Assembly (NCBI GenBank): GCA_018715065.1
Contig: DVMJ01000055.1
Location: 1-60,074 of the forward strand
DNA from: Fimiplasma intestinipullorum
GTDB lineage: Bacteria > Bacillota_I > Bacilli_A > Erysipelotrichales > Coprobacillaceae
DNA: 60,074 nucleotides
Direction of reading: 5' to 3'
A program made the translations under genes and the position numbers. Below the pieces are notes generated by a model. The model was not told the origin of the DNA, did not search any database, and saw only the letters and a program-made list of their open reading frames with translations. Shown one piece after another: positions 1 through 8,228 of the stretch (positions within the stretch are counted from its first letter, which is position 1; the number at the start of each line of letters is the position of its first letter).

Positions 1-180
1 ATGATTGCCTTTGGAGATGGGCATAATGATGCCAGCATGGTCAAATATGCCGGTATCGGTGTGGCGATGGCCAATGCAGTGGATGATCTGAAGGCGATTG
101 CCGATGAAGTGACTCTCTCCAATGAAGAAGACGGTATCGCTGTCTCCCTTTACAAACATATGCCAGAAATTGCTGCCTGA
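1..180 (+). CDS. Cof-type HAD phosphatase, C-terminal fragment
   Basis: Only the last 59 codons lie in the window; the start is to the left. The fragment begins in the HAD motif IV region (FGDGHNDASMV), followed by the GVAMANAVDDLK stretch and an EDGIAVSLYK tail. All are typical of Cof-type (class IIB) haloacid dehalogenase phosphatases acting on sugar phosphates or similar small phosphates in the cytoplasm. The substrate cannot be read from this piece. A hairpin terminator overlaps the stop codon. Confidence 0.85.
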   Translation: MIAFGDGHNDASMVKYAGIGVAMANAVDDLKAIADEVTLSNEEDGIAVSLYKHMPEIAA

Positions 181-203
181 CCTGGGCAGCTTTTTTCTTT
201 TTT
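172..203 (+). terminator. Intrinsic terminator of the HAD gene
   Basis: Stem GCTGCC (172-177) pairs with GGCAGC (185-190) and is followed directly by a T-rich run (191-203). It overlaps the end of the coding sequence. Confidence 0.85.
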
Positions 204-344
204 AGCCATTGGTTTTCATCTTAGCCTAACTTTTCCTAGCCGCACAATGTTATCGCAAATCACTAGAATCGGCAACGAAACAATCTCTGTTTTTTAAAAA
301 AGTTTAATGATCAACAAAGCAGCCCACTTTTTCTTACGCTAAAA

Positions 345-363
345 GATCTCCCGACGGGAGATC
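345..363 (-). terminator. Possible terminator after the PHP gene
   Basis: Perfect 8-bp inverted repeat GATCTCCC (345-352) and GGGAGATC (356-363) with a 3-nt loop, overlapping the PHP stop codon. On the minus strand the following T run is only four bases, so termination may be weak. Confidence 0.55.
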
Positions 364-1150
364 ATGACAAGGCACGGATCTTCGCTTCAGCCTCTCGAAG
401 ATAAGCGCCGACATGTCTAGGATAATGGGCATCGGAGGCGGTTATGATATCTACCTGACACGCCAGCAGACATTTCAGGAAAGCATCATTCAAACCAAGA
501 TCCTTAGTATGATAGCGATAATAGCACCCCGTATTATCTTCCATCTTGAGATGCTTCTCTTTCGCAAGGCGGGCGAGTCTTTCATAAGTGGGCTGCAGAT
601 CATAAGCAGGCCACCAATCAAATAACTTGATCGTATCCGGATGCCCAATCTGGGTAAACAAGCCAGATCGCATCATCTGTTCCACCAACGCATAGTAACG
701 TCGATAGATGGCGTCAGTGGACTGCTTTTGCCACAATAGTTCCTGTGAAAACGGCATGTCATAAAGCCAGCCATCGATAGAATGGACGCTGCCAACGATA
801 AAATCATACGGATAAGCTGGCAGGATATCGCTTAAAAAAGGCCCCGCTTCCGGGACATAACAAACCTCCAGTCCAAAATCAACGTGAATAGGAAGATCCA
901 GGGCTTTCACTTGTTCGATCAACCGATGATAGTCTAGCAGTGAATCCTTGCCTTTTTTCGCTAACCACGCTGCCTGTAAAGGATGGCGTGCTTTGACTGT
1001 CGTATAGAGTGGTTCAAATTCGTGAAAGCGATGGGTATGATCTAAGATCTGGAGAGTATCAATATCCATCTTCACGGCCGCATCCACCATTTCCATCACG
1101 TATGCCACCGTCAGTGGCCCTTTTTCTAAATGCACATGCCCGTCAATCAT
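362..1150 (-). CDS. PHP-domain phosphatase (histidinol-phosphatase-like)
   Basis: A 262-residue PHP-superfamily metal-dependent phosphoesterase. It has the metal-ligand motifs in order: DGHVHLEKG (residues 3-11), LDHTHRF (about 36-42), GLEVCY, GSVHSIDGW, IGHPDTIKLF, and TASDAHYPRHVG near the C-terminus. The layout matches HisK-type histidinol phosphatases (COG1387). No histidine genes are nearby, so the true substrate may differ. The start is supported by an AAGGAG site 8 nt upstream. The gene begins just after the terminator of the upstream beta-glucosidase gene, so it may be expressed by read-through or from an unseen promoter. Confidence 0.8.
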   Translation of the reverse strand: MIDGHVHLEKGPLTVAYVMEMVDAAVKMDIDTLQILDHTHRFHEFEPLYTTVKARHPLQAAWLAKKGKDSLLDYHRLIEQVKALDLPIHVDFGLEVCYVPEAGPFLSDILPAYPYDFIVGSVHSIDGWLYDMPFSQELLWQKQSTDAIYRRYYALVEQMMRSGLFTQIGHPDTIKLFDWWPAYDLQPTYERLARLAKEKHLKMEDNTGCYYRYHTKDLGLNDAFLKCLLACQVDIITASDAHYPRHVGAYLREAEAKIRALS

Positions 1151-1164
1151 ACTTTTCTCCTTTC

Positions 1165-1189
1165 AAAAAAGCGGAGGTCCATCCTCCGC
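1165..1189 (-). terminator. Intrinsic terminator after the GH1 gene
   Basis: GCGGAGG (1171-1177) pairs with CCTCCGC (1183-1189), followed on the minus strand by six T's (1170-1165). It lies between the GH1 stop and the PHP ribosome binding site. Confidence 0.85.
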
Positions 1190-1196
1190 CTGTTGT

Positions 1197-2615
1197 TTAG
1201 TCTAAATCTTCACCGTTAGAAGCGATGACCTTCTTATACCAATAGAATGAATCTTTACGAATACGACGCATATCTTTAAGATCAAATTCATCACGGTTAA
1301 TGTAAACAAAACCATATCGTTTGGTAATGCCCTGATGTGTCGAAACTAAGTCAATTGCTGACCATGGTGAGTATCCCATCAAGTCCACGCCATCGGTAAT
1401 CGCTTCCTGACAAGCACGAATATGCGCTCTTAAATAATCAATACGGTAATCGTCATGAACCTTGTCGCCTTCTTCAAGCGTATCTGGTACACCGCAGCCA
1501 TTTTCTGTGATCAGTAATGGTAAGTGGTATCTTTCCCATAACTGTCTTAAAGTAGCACGTAGACCGGTTGGGTCAATACCCATTCCATAGCTGGTGCGTT
1601 TTTGTAATGGGTTAGCACAGCCCTGTGCTAAACCTGGTTCAGTCATCAGACCAACCATGAATTCTGCGGCACCGCCTTTCGCTTTCGCTTCGGCCATCGC
1701 TTTTTCGCCATCTTCGATAGAAATATATTTAACGGTCGTTCCACCATAATAGTTGAATGCGATGAAGTCCGGTTTAGCGGCCGCTAATGTCTCAAAATCG
1801 CCCGCTTCAATATCCAGGTCAACCCCGCGCTGATTCAAATATTCCATGAAAGCTTCCGGATATTTTCCGAAAACAGCAACATCTAAGTACATCCGATTAC
1901 GCAGCTGATCATAATCCATGCTGGCAAGGTAATCTTCAGGACTGGAGCTGGCTGGATATACGACCGTGATGTTTGGTGCCGGTGCAATCTTAGCATCAGG
2001 CAGCATTTCATGACAAGCAATCATGGCTCTTGCCTGAGCTAATAACATATGATGGTTAGCCTGGTATTTTTCATGCAGATTCATGCCGCCGGACTGATAG
2101 ATCACCATCATGTTCTGTTCATTGATCGTCAGCCAGTAATGAACGCGGTCACCAAAGTTTTCAAAGCATACCCGAACATATCTTTCATAGTCCTTAATGC
2201 ACTGTCTTGAGCTCCATCCGCCATATTTATCCTGTAAAGCCTGAGGCAAGTCGAAATGATACAGGGTTACCACAGGGGTAATGTTGTTTTTGACCAGTTC
2301 ATTGATCAGATTGTTATAGAACTCGATTCCTTTTGGATTGATTTCGCCATCACCATCCGGGATGATTCTGGTCCAGGCAATGGAAAAACGATACTCCTTG
2401 AAGCCCATTTCTGCCAGTAAAGCCACATCTTCTTTATAATGATGGTAATGATCGCTCGTTACTTTAAAGTCGGTCGTTCCTTCAGGAACAGGGGTAACAT
2501 CCATCACAGATAAGCCTTTGCCATCCTCGTTGTAAGCGCCCTCTACCTGATAGGCAGACGTACTTGCTCCCCATAAGAAATCCTTAGGAAAAGGTTTTAA
2601 TTTTATATGTTCCAT
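1197..2615 (-). CDS. GH1 6-phospho-beta-glucosidase
   Basis: A 472-residue glycoside hydrolase family 1 enzyme of full length. The N-terminal signature FLWGASTSAYQVEGA is followed by the acid/base glutamate in TINEQN (E166) and the nucleophile in LLITENG (E371). The C-terminal S-x6-K-x-Y set (S425, K432, Y434) is the phosphate-binding triad that separates 6-phospho-glycosidases from plain beta-glucosidases. It should therefore cleave PTS-imported phosphorylated beta-glucosides in the cytosol. No PTS genes are in the window. An AAGGAGATGA ribosome binding site supports the start. Confidence 0.9.
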   Translation of the reverse strand: MEHIKLKPFPKDFLWGASTSAYQVEGAYNEDGKGLSVMDVTPVPEGTTDFKVTSDHYHHYKEDVALLAEMGFKEYRFSIAWTRIIPDGDGEINPKGIEFYNNLINELVKNNITPVVTLYHFDLPQALQDKYGGWSSRQCIKDYERYVRVCFENFGDRVHYWLTINEQNMMVIYQSGGMNLHEKYQANHHMLLAQARAMIACHEMLPDAKIAPAPNITVVYPASSSPEDYLASMDYDQLRNRMYLDVAVFGKYPEAFMEYLNQRGVDLDIEAGDFETLAAAKPDFIAFNYYGGTTVKYISIEDGEKAMAEAKAKGGAAEFMVGLMTEPGLAQGCANPLQKRTSYGMGIDPTGLRATLRQLWERYHLPLLITENGCGVPDTLEEGDKVHDDYRIDYLRAHIRACQEAITDGVDLMGYSPWSAIDLVSTHQGITKRYGFVYINRDEFDLKDMRRIRKDSFYWYKKVIASNGEDLD

Positions 2616-2638
2616 TGTATTTCATCTCCTTACTTTTT

Positions 2639-2644
2639 ATTATA
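2639..2644 (-). promoter_or_regulatory. Candidate -10 box for the GH1 gene
   Basis: A consensus TATAAT on the minus strand, 24 nt upstream of the start codon. No good -35 box is seen at 16-18 nt, so the promoter may need an activator. Confidence 0.4.
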
Positions 2645-2772
2645 CATGAGTTAGCAAGAAAAGTCTTGATTAAATAAAGTGCTTTCATCATTTGAAACTT
2701 CTGACAAGGCATAAGGTCATCTCCGATGAATAGCCCAAGTCATTTTTCCTGGATATGATCACACAGCCTTTT

Positions 2773-3045
2773 TTAAGATTGCGAGGCCTGATGCATGAGT
2801 TGAATGGCTTCATCTAAACGATCCTTATCCACATAGAGATAGTAGATCTTACTAGGCGTCTCCTGATTGATCAGTACGCCACGTGCGGTTTGTCTACCAC
2901 CTCCAAAAAGGCGTGAGATCCAGCCTGAGCCATTTCCGTTGGCATCCTCAACCTTAGAGCGATAGGGAATATGATGATCGGCTAGAAGTTGTCTGACACG
3001 GGCATGATAAGCCATGTCCATGGTGCTTAATAATTCTTTTTTCAT
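2773..3045 (-). CDS. Small uncharacterised protein (DUF2007-like)
   Basis: A 90-residue soluble protein starting MKKELLSTMDMAYHARV. The start at 3045 is preferred over a GTG at 3054 because the AGAGG ribosome binding site overlaps that GTG. A helical N-terminal half, a Gly-rich loop (about residues 38-52), then an IYYLYVDKDRLDEA segment resemble the small DUF2007-type proteins proposed to act in signalling, but the similarity is weak. No catalytic residues are evident. It sits between ftsH and the GH1 gene, facing the same way, and is separated from ftsH-side transcription by the ftsH terminator. Confidence 0.55.
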   Translation of the reverse strand: MKKELLSTMDMAYHARVRQLLADHHIPYRSKVEDANGNGSGWISRLFGGGRQTARGVLINQETPSKIYYLYVDKDRLDEAIQLMHQASQS

Positions 3046-3084
3046 AAAAACCACCTCTTTATCTTATGATAACATAAAATGATG

Positions 3085-3110
3085 TAAAAAAAAACGGCTT
3101 ATTCAGCCGT
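3085..3110 (-). terminator. Intrinsic terminator of ftsH
   Basis: ACGGCT (3094-3099) and AGCCGT (3105-3110) form the stem, with a nine-base T run on the minus strand. It overlaps the ftsH stop codon. Confidence 0.88.
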
Positions 3111-4961
3111 TTTTTCTTCATTTTCTGCATTGATCTCACTGGAGAGAAGATTCATAAATTCTTCACCGGTGATGGTTTCTTTTTCATAAAGATATTTCGC
3201 TAAGGTATGCAGCTTACTGCGGTTTTTCTCCAGAAGTTCTTTGGCTTCATTATAGGCCTTCTTATTCAAAGCGACCACTTCTTCATCCACTAAAGCTGCC
3301 GTCTCGTTACTGCAAGCCAGCTGTGTATCGCCGCCAAGATACTGATTGGATTGAGTCTCTAAAGCGACCATCCCAAAGGTCTCACTCATTCCTAAACGCG
3401 TGATCATAGCACGCGCTAATTTAGTTGCCTGCTCGATATCATTAGAGGCGCCTGAAGTCACACTGTTGAATACGATTTCCTCAGCGGCACGTCCGCCCAT
3501 TAACGTCATGATCTTCGTGTAGGCTTCTTCCTTGCTTAAGAGATTGGTCTCATCCTCTTCGACCTGCATCGTGTAACCTAAAGCACCACTGGTACGTGGA
3601 ACGATCGTGATCTTATGCACTGGTGCACTATGCTTACAGAGCGCAGCTACCAGGGCATGTCCGATTTCATGGTAGGAAACAATCAGTTTCTCACGTGGTG
3701 AGATCACCGCATTCTTACGCTGATAACCGGCAATGACCGTCTCCACGGCTTCATCGAAGTCACGCTGACTCACGACCTTACGATGATCCTTGACTGCCAT
3801 CAAAGCCGCCTCATTGACAATATTGGCCAGATCAGCGCCGCTCGCGCCTGCTGTCGCTCTAGCCACTGCATTGTAGTCAATGTTCGGATTGACCTTGACG
3901 TCTTTGGCATGCACTCTAAGGATGGCTTCACGACCGGCCAAATCAGGCAGATTGACCGGAATACGACGGTCAAAACGTCCCGGACGCAACAGGGCAGGAT
4001 CCAGACTTTCCGGACGGTTTGTCGCCGCAAGGATAACGACACCCTGACTGCCATCGAAGCCATCCATTTCTGCCAAAAGCTGATTTAAAGTCTGTTCACG
4101 TTCATCATTGCCGCTAAAGCCACTGCCATCACGTTTCTTACCAATCGTGTCGATCTCATCGATAAAGACGATACATGGCGCTTTCTCACGCGCTTGCTTA
4201 AACAGATCACGGACTCTGGCAGCACCGCGACCAACAAACATTTCAACGAATTCAGAACCGGAGATTGAGAAAAATGGTACATTGGCCTCCCCTGCCACAG
4301 CTTTAGCCAATAAAGTCTTCCCTGTGCCTGGAGGACCAACCAGTAAGGCACCTTTTGGCATCTTCGCTCCAATTTCATCATACTTATGAGGATTTTTCAG
4401 GAAATCAACGATTTCGACCAAAGCTTCCTTGGCCTCTTCCTGACCGGCCACATCCTTGAAGGTCTTGCCGGATTGTGATTTGACATAGACCTTGGCCTCA
4501 CTCTTGCCAAAGCCACCGCCAAAGCCACCGCCAAAACTCATCGAATCGTTGCCCATCTTCTTCTGCATGCGTTTAAATAACCAGCTGCCCACAGCCCATA
4601 AAATGACGATTGGCAATACATAGCTGATGATCAACACCAAAAATGGATTCATCTCGGTTGGATAGACCCGATTGAATGAGGCTCCCGCATCAAATAAACG
4701 CTGTACCAGGCCCGAATCATCTTCCACCCGTGCAGTGGTATAGATCTGGTTTTCTTCACCTGTTAAGGTATAATTGATTTCTTCATTTCCAATCTCGACC
4801 TCATCGACTTGCTTATTATCGATAGCTGTCATAAACGTATTATAATCCACTGCCGTCACATTACTACGTGGGAAAAAAGTAGGTAATAAAAAATTCAGCA
4901 GCAGAATGACAACCAAAATGATCATATAATAAAAATACAATGGTTTCTTTTGCTTATTCAT
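3099..4961 (-). CDS. ftsH: ATP-dependent zinc metalloprotease FtsH
   Basis: A 620-residue membrane-anchored AAA+ protease for quality control of membrane and short-lived cytosolic proteins. Two N-terminal membrane helices (about residues 8-30 and 108-128) flank the small extracytoplasmic domain. The AAA+ module has Walker A GPPGTGKT, Walker B FIDEID and a second region of homology with ATNRPESLDPALLRPGRFDRR. The zinc-protease motif reads HEIGH, where most FtsH proteins have HEAGH; the HExxH ligands are intact. A Gly-rich GGGFGGGFG linker precedes the AAA+ domain. GAGGAGGTTGAAGA before the ATG supports the start. It appears monocistronic. Confidence 0.96.
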   Translation of the reverse strand: MNKQKKPLYFYYMIILVVILLLNFLLPTFFPRSNVTAVDYNTFMTAIDNKQVDEVEIGNEEINYTLTGEENQIYTTARVEDDSGLVQRLFDAGASFNRVYPTEMNPFLVLIISYVLPIVILWAVGSWLFKRMQKKMGNDSMSFGGGFGGGFGKSEAKVYVKSQSGKTFKDVAGQEEAKEALVEIVDFLKNPHKYDEIGAKMPKGALLVGPPGTGKTLLAKAVAGEANVPFFSISGSEFVEMFVGRGAARVRDLFKQAREKAPCIVFIDEIDTIGKKRDGSGFSGNDEREQTLNQLLAEMDGFDGSQGVVILAATNRPESLDPALLRPGRFDRRIPVNLPDLAGREAILRVHAKDVKVNPNIDYNAVARATAGASGADLANIVNEAALMAVKDHRKVVSQRDFDEAVETVIAGYQRKNAVISPREKLIVSYHEIGHALVAALCKHSAPVHKITIVPRTSGALGYTMQVEEDETNLLSKEEAYTKIMTLMGGRAAEEIVFNSVTSGASNDIEQATKLARAMITRLGMSETFGMVALETQSNQYLGGDTQLACSNETAALVDEEVVALNKKAYNEAKELLEKNRSKLHTLAKYLYEKETITGEEFMNLLSSEINAENEEKTAE

Positions 4962-5062
4962 TCTTCAACCTCCTCACGTTACCTATTGTAATATTTAAAT
5001 ATAAACTTTTCGTGAACATCCAAAATTGGTGTGATTTCACTTAGTCATCACATTCTTATTCC

Positions 5063-5095
5063 AAAAAAAGGACGAAGATGGTGCATCTTCGTCCT
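5063..5095 (-). terminator. Intrinsic terminator of the Bce-type ABC operon
   Basis: A strong 12-bp perfect stem, AGGACGAAGATG (5069-5080) with CATCTTCGTCCT (5084-5095), followed on the minus strand by a T run. Confidence 0.9.
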
Positions 5096-5102
5096 AAATC
5101 AT

Positions 5103-7100
5103 CTAGCGATCTTCCTTTAAGATCATCCGACTGGATAAATAAGTGATGACAAAGTATCCACCATAGATCATAATGAGAAAGAGTGCCGTCATATAAATTG
5201 AAGAAGAGAGACCGATTTGTCCATTATAGGCAAATAAGCGCAGGATGAAACGAATTCCGAAATAAGAATGGATCATTGCAATCAATAAGGGAAAACCAAA
5301 AATGATCGCGGTTTGTTTCAAAATCGCACGGCTGATCCATTTTTCATCTGTTCCGATCTTTCTTAAGATAACATAGCGTTGCTTATTGTCCGAACAATCC
5401 GATAACTGCTTTAAAGCCAGAATGGCAGCACTGGAGATCAGGAAAACAATGCCTAGATAGATCCCGATAAAGGTCAGCATCGTTCCTAAGCCTACACTGC
5501 TGGCATAGGTCTCGATCTTCGAATCAACAAAAAGATAGATTTGCTGATCCTTTAAATCATGGGCAAGCGTATTTAACTGTTGATCGATAGCTTCACGTTG
5601 GCTATCGGTATTCGCCTGATAATTTGCCGTCAGCATATAGTCCATGACATTGAGCTGCGCGACACAATGGTCAGGCACGATCAGCAAGCCTTCATTGATG
5701 GTCTGAGGTGAAGGATGAATAAAACTATCCAGGCATGTCGTATAAGCCGGCACCAGACTGGTCTTGCCGATCGTCAGTTGATTCCCTCTGCTTAAGGCAA
5801 TATTGTAGAAATGGGCCATTGTCTCATAATTACAGGAGATCGCATATTCATGATCCGCTAATTGAATCGGTTCATGGTGAAAATAGGCGGAGAGCGCATT
5901 ATAATCAGACACCGAAATAATCTGTACACTATAATCCAGTCCGACAAAGGTATACTGGCGATAGGCCTCACTGGCATAGCTGCCTAAAAGATCGCGGCGC
6001 TGTAGATGATCGCCATAATAAGTGGTGGTCGACATGTAACTGGAAAACTGATTGAGATCGAATGAAGCATCTTCTAACATCCTGGCAACGGGTTGATCGC
6101 TGGATAATTGCGCATCGACCGGAAAATAAGTCGCTAACTCTTTTGTCGTAGCATCCTTCAGGCTCAAACAGCTGGCCAGAACCGTCACGGTCATGAAAAG
6201 CATCAGACAGATGATCGTCATCGAGAAGACCATCGTATTGATCTTTGCATCGATTTCTCTGAGGATAAAAGAATTGAGATGATGATAATAAAAGCCTTTA
6301 AGATGCATGCCGGCTCTCAAAATCAAACCGGAAAGAGACCAGAAGACTAAGAAGGTCGCGATGCCTCCCTGCGCCATGAGTCGAAAGATGTCCTGAACAA
6401 TAAATCCAGCGAGGGGCTCGTAGGCTACCTGATGATATGCCTGAGCCAGCAGGATACAGGCCACCCCAAAAACAAGGATGCAAAGCCAGGGATTTTTTAA
6501 TTTCAGCGGTTCACTCTTGGATCTGGCCTGTAACAGTTCGATCAACCGACAGCGATTGACTGTGATCGTATTAAAGATCATGACCAGTATATACATGATA
6601 CTAAAATAGGTGAAGGTCTTGAGTGTCGCCGACAAGGAAAAGACAAAGCGGAAACCGGTCATCGGCACTTCGAAGAGACTGGCCACCACCACAGACATGC
6701 CCTGAGATAAAACCACTCCAATCCCCAGACCTGCAATCAATGAGACTAGCCCAATACTGAGGGTCTCTAAAAGCAGGACACGTGAGATCTTCGCTTTGCT
6801 CATGCCTAAAAGCATATAGATGGCAAACTCCTTTTTGCGTCGTTTGATCAGAAACTGACTGGCATAAATAATCAGAAAGCCAAGCACAAAGGAAACAAAG
6901 ACGCTGAGCACCGACATGACCTGAACCGTCAGTTCGATCATCTCCCGTTTCGAACTGGTGGCTTCGATCATGATGGTCTGGGAGTCCATGGCATTAAAAA
7001 TATAGAAAATGGCAACGCCTAAGATCAGCGTGAAGAAATAAATGGCATAGTCTTTTAAGCTCTGATGCATGTTTTTCAAGGAAAGCTTAAATAAGGTCAT
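5103..7100 (-). CDS. BceB-like ABC transporter permease
   Basis: A permease of about 665 residues with FtsX-type repeats. There are roughly ten membrane helices, and a large extracytoplasmic domain (about residues 310-510) between helices 7 and 8. This is the layout of BceB/VraG-type permeases that sense and expel or detach cell-wall-targeting antimicrobial peptides. FtsX motifs appear as RRKKEFAIYMLLGMSKAKI near residue 90. The ATG at 7100 has AGGTGG 8 nt upstream and is preferred over the GTG at 7112; it overlaps the ATPase stop by 14 nt, implying coupling. Linked Bce-type kinase and regulator genes support the call. The ligand is unknown. Confidence 0.85.
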   Translation of the reverse strand: MTLFKLSLKNMHQSLKDYAIYFFTLILGVAIFYIFNAMDSQTIMIEATSSKREMIELTVQVMSVLSVFVSFVLGFLIIYASQFLIKRRKKEFAIYMLLGMSKAKISRVLLLETLSIGLVSLIAGLGIGVVLSQGMSVVVASLFEVPMTGFRFVFSLSATLKTFTYFSIMYILVMIFNTITVNRCRLIELLQARSKSEPLKLKNPWLCILVFGVACILLAQAYHQVAYEPLAGFIVQDIFRLMAQGGIATFLVFWSLSGLILRAGMHLKGFYYHHLNSFILREIDAKINTMVFSMTIICLMLFMTVTVLASCLSLKDATTKELATYFPVDAQLSSDQPVARMLEDASFDLNQFSSYMSTTTYYGDHLQRRDLLGSYASEAYRQYTFVGLDYSVQIISVSDYNALSAYFHHEPIQLADHEYAISCNYETMAHFYNIALSRGNQLTIGKTSLVPAYTTCLDSFIHPSPQTINEGLLIVPDHCVAQLNVMDYMLTANYQANTDSQREAIDQQLNTLAHDLKDQQIYLFVDSKIETYASSVGLGTMLTFIGIYLGIVFLISSAAILALKQLSDCSDNKQRYVILRKIGTDEKWISRAILKQTAIIFGFPLLIAMIHSYFGIRFILRLFAYNGQIGLSSSIYMTALFLIMIYGGYFVITYLSSRMILKEDR

Positions 7101-7857
7101 TTGCGTCACCACCTAACAGCGAAACCACATCAATGATTTGATTAAAGAAGGTCTTACGGCTCATTTCACCTCGACGCAGCTCATTAAATAACTGACCATC
7201 TTTAATGAAAAGCACACGGCTGGCATAACTGGCTGAGAAAGCATCATGGGTCACCATGAGGATCGTCGCCTGCAATTGCTTATTCAAATGCTGGAAACAC
7301 TCCAGAAGATATTTAGAACTGCGTGAATCCAGGGCACCGGTCGGTTCATCTGCTAAGACCAGTTCCGGCTGAGTAATCAAGGCACGGGCACTTGCAACAC
7401 GCTGTTTTTGACCCCCGGACATCTCATAAGGATATTTGTTTAACACTTCTGTGATATCTAGCTGGCTTGCCATCTGTTGAATCTTTGCATCAATGACCCC
7501 AGCCTTCATTCCCTGGATCTGCAAAGCCAAAGCGATATTCTCGTAAGCAGTGAGCGTATCCAGTAAATTGAAATCCTGGAAAATAAAGCCCAGTTTCTCA
7601 CGGCGAAACTGATTCAGCCTGGCGCCCTTCAAGGTCGTAATTTCCTGATGTCCGATCTGAATATGTCCGCTGGTCACGCGATCGATCGTTGAGATGACAT
7701 TCAGTAAGGTCGTCTTCCCCGATCCGCTCGCTCCCATAATGGCGACAAACTCGCCCTTATCTACTGCAAAGGAGATATCATCCAATGCTTTCGTTAAATT
7801 CGTTTTATTCCCATAATACTTTTGTACATGGGCAATCTTTAAAATCGTCTCCATCAT
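7087..7857 (-). CDS. BceA-like ABC transporter ATPase
   Basis: ATPase subunit of about 257 residues. It has Walker A GASGSGKTT, a Q-loop in FIFQDFNLLDTLT, signature MSGGQKQRVASARAL, Walker B LVLADEPTGALD and the H-switch VTHD: the MacB/LolD/BceA subfamily that partners FtsX-type permeases. The C-terminal tail (FFNQIIDVVSLLGGD) is typical of BceA proteins. GGAGG is followed by two adjacent ATGs (7857 and 7854); either could start. The gene starts within 5 nt of the upstream small-protein stop and overlaps the permease start, so the three are co-translated. Confidence 0.9.
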   Translation of the reverse strand: MMETILKIAHVQKYYGNKTNLTKALDDISFAVDKGEFVAIMGASGSGKTTLLNVISTIDRVTSGHIQIGHQEITTLKGARLNQFRREKLGFIFQDFNLLDTLTAYENIALALQIQGMKAGVIDAKIQQMASQLDITEVLNKYPYEMSGGQKQRVASARALITQPELVLADEPTGALDSRSSKYLLECFQHLNKQLQATILMVTHDAFSASYASRVLFIKDGQLFNELRRGEMSRKTFFNQIIDVVSLLGGDANDLI

Positions 7858-7858
7858 C

Positions 7859-8140
7859 CTAGCCTCCAATCACAAAATAAACAAATGTGGATAAGGGTCC
7901 TTGAGGGTTCAAGGCATATAGACAGGTTACCAGCAACATGATCAGACTGATTCCCTGCAGCAATCGCTCACTTTGCTGGGAACGACAGATGACGGCAAGT
8001 ACCAGACTAAACAAAGTTAGAAAGAATGCCAGACAAAACTGTACATAAGCGAGCGCGGGCATGTTCAACAGAACGAGTACCAATACATATAAGCCGTCGA
8101 TCACCCACAGCGCATGTCTGAATAAGCTTGAATCTTTCAT
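7859..8140 (-). CDS. Small triple-helix membrane protein of the Bce operon
   Basis: A 93-residue protein, not recognised as a named family. Three hydrophobic segments cover most of its length (about residues 8-27, 32-50 and 60-92), joined by a short basic CRSQQSERLL loop. The start at 8140 is set by AGGAGGGATCC just upstream; the longer reading frame to 8188 crosses the promoter. It is the first gene of the regulated transporter operon and nearly touches the ATPase gene. It could be an accessory of the transporter or its sensor complex, but no function can be read from the sequence. Confidence 0.7.
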   Translation of the reverse strand: MKDSSLFRHALWVIDGLYVLVLVLLNMPALAYVQFCLAFFLTLFSLVLAVICRSQQSERLLQGISLIMLLVTCLYALNPQGPLSTFVYFVIGG

Positions 8141-8162
8141 ATGGATCCCTCCTGACATGTTC

Positions 8163-8168
8163 ATTATA
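8163..8168 (-). promoter_or_regulatory. -10 box of the Bce-type transporter operon
   Basis: TATAAT on the minus strand, 22 nt upstream of the start codon. No consensus -35 is present, as expected for a promoter driven by a response regulator bound upstream. Confidence 0.5.
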
Positions 8169-8199
8169 GAACACGTCCGCCGGGCCAACCATCGATTGA

Positions 8200-8226
8200 G
8201 ATAACAGTTATCTTACAGTTTTGTCA
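8200..8226 (-). promoter_or_regulatory. BceR-type operator
   Basis: TTACA-N4-TGTCA (8213-8226; on the minus strand TGACA-N4-TGTAA) matches the TNACA-N4-TGTAA form described for BceR-family boxes. A 13-bp palindrome, GATAAC-A-GTTATC (8200-8212), adjoins it. The box lies about 45 bp upstream of the -10, the usual position for activation, and just after the Bce-type kinase gene. Confidence 0.7.
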
Positions 8227-8228
8227 CA

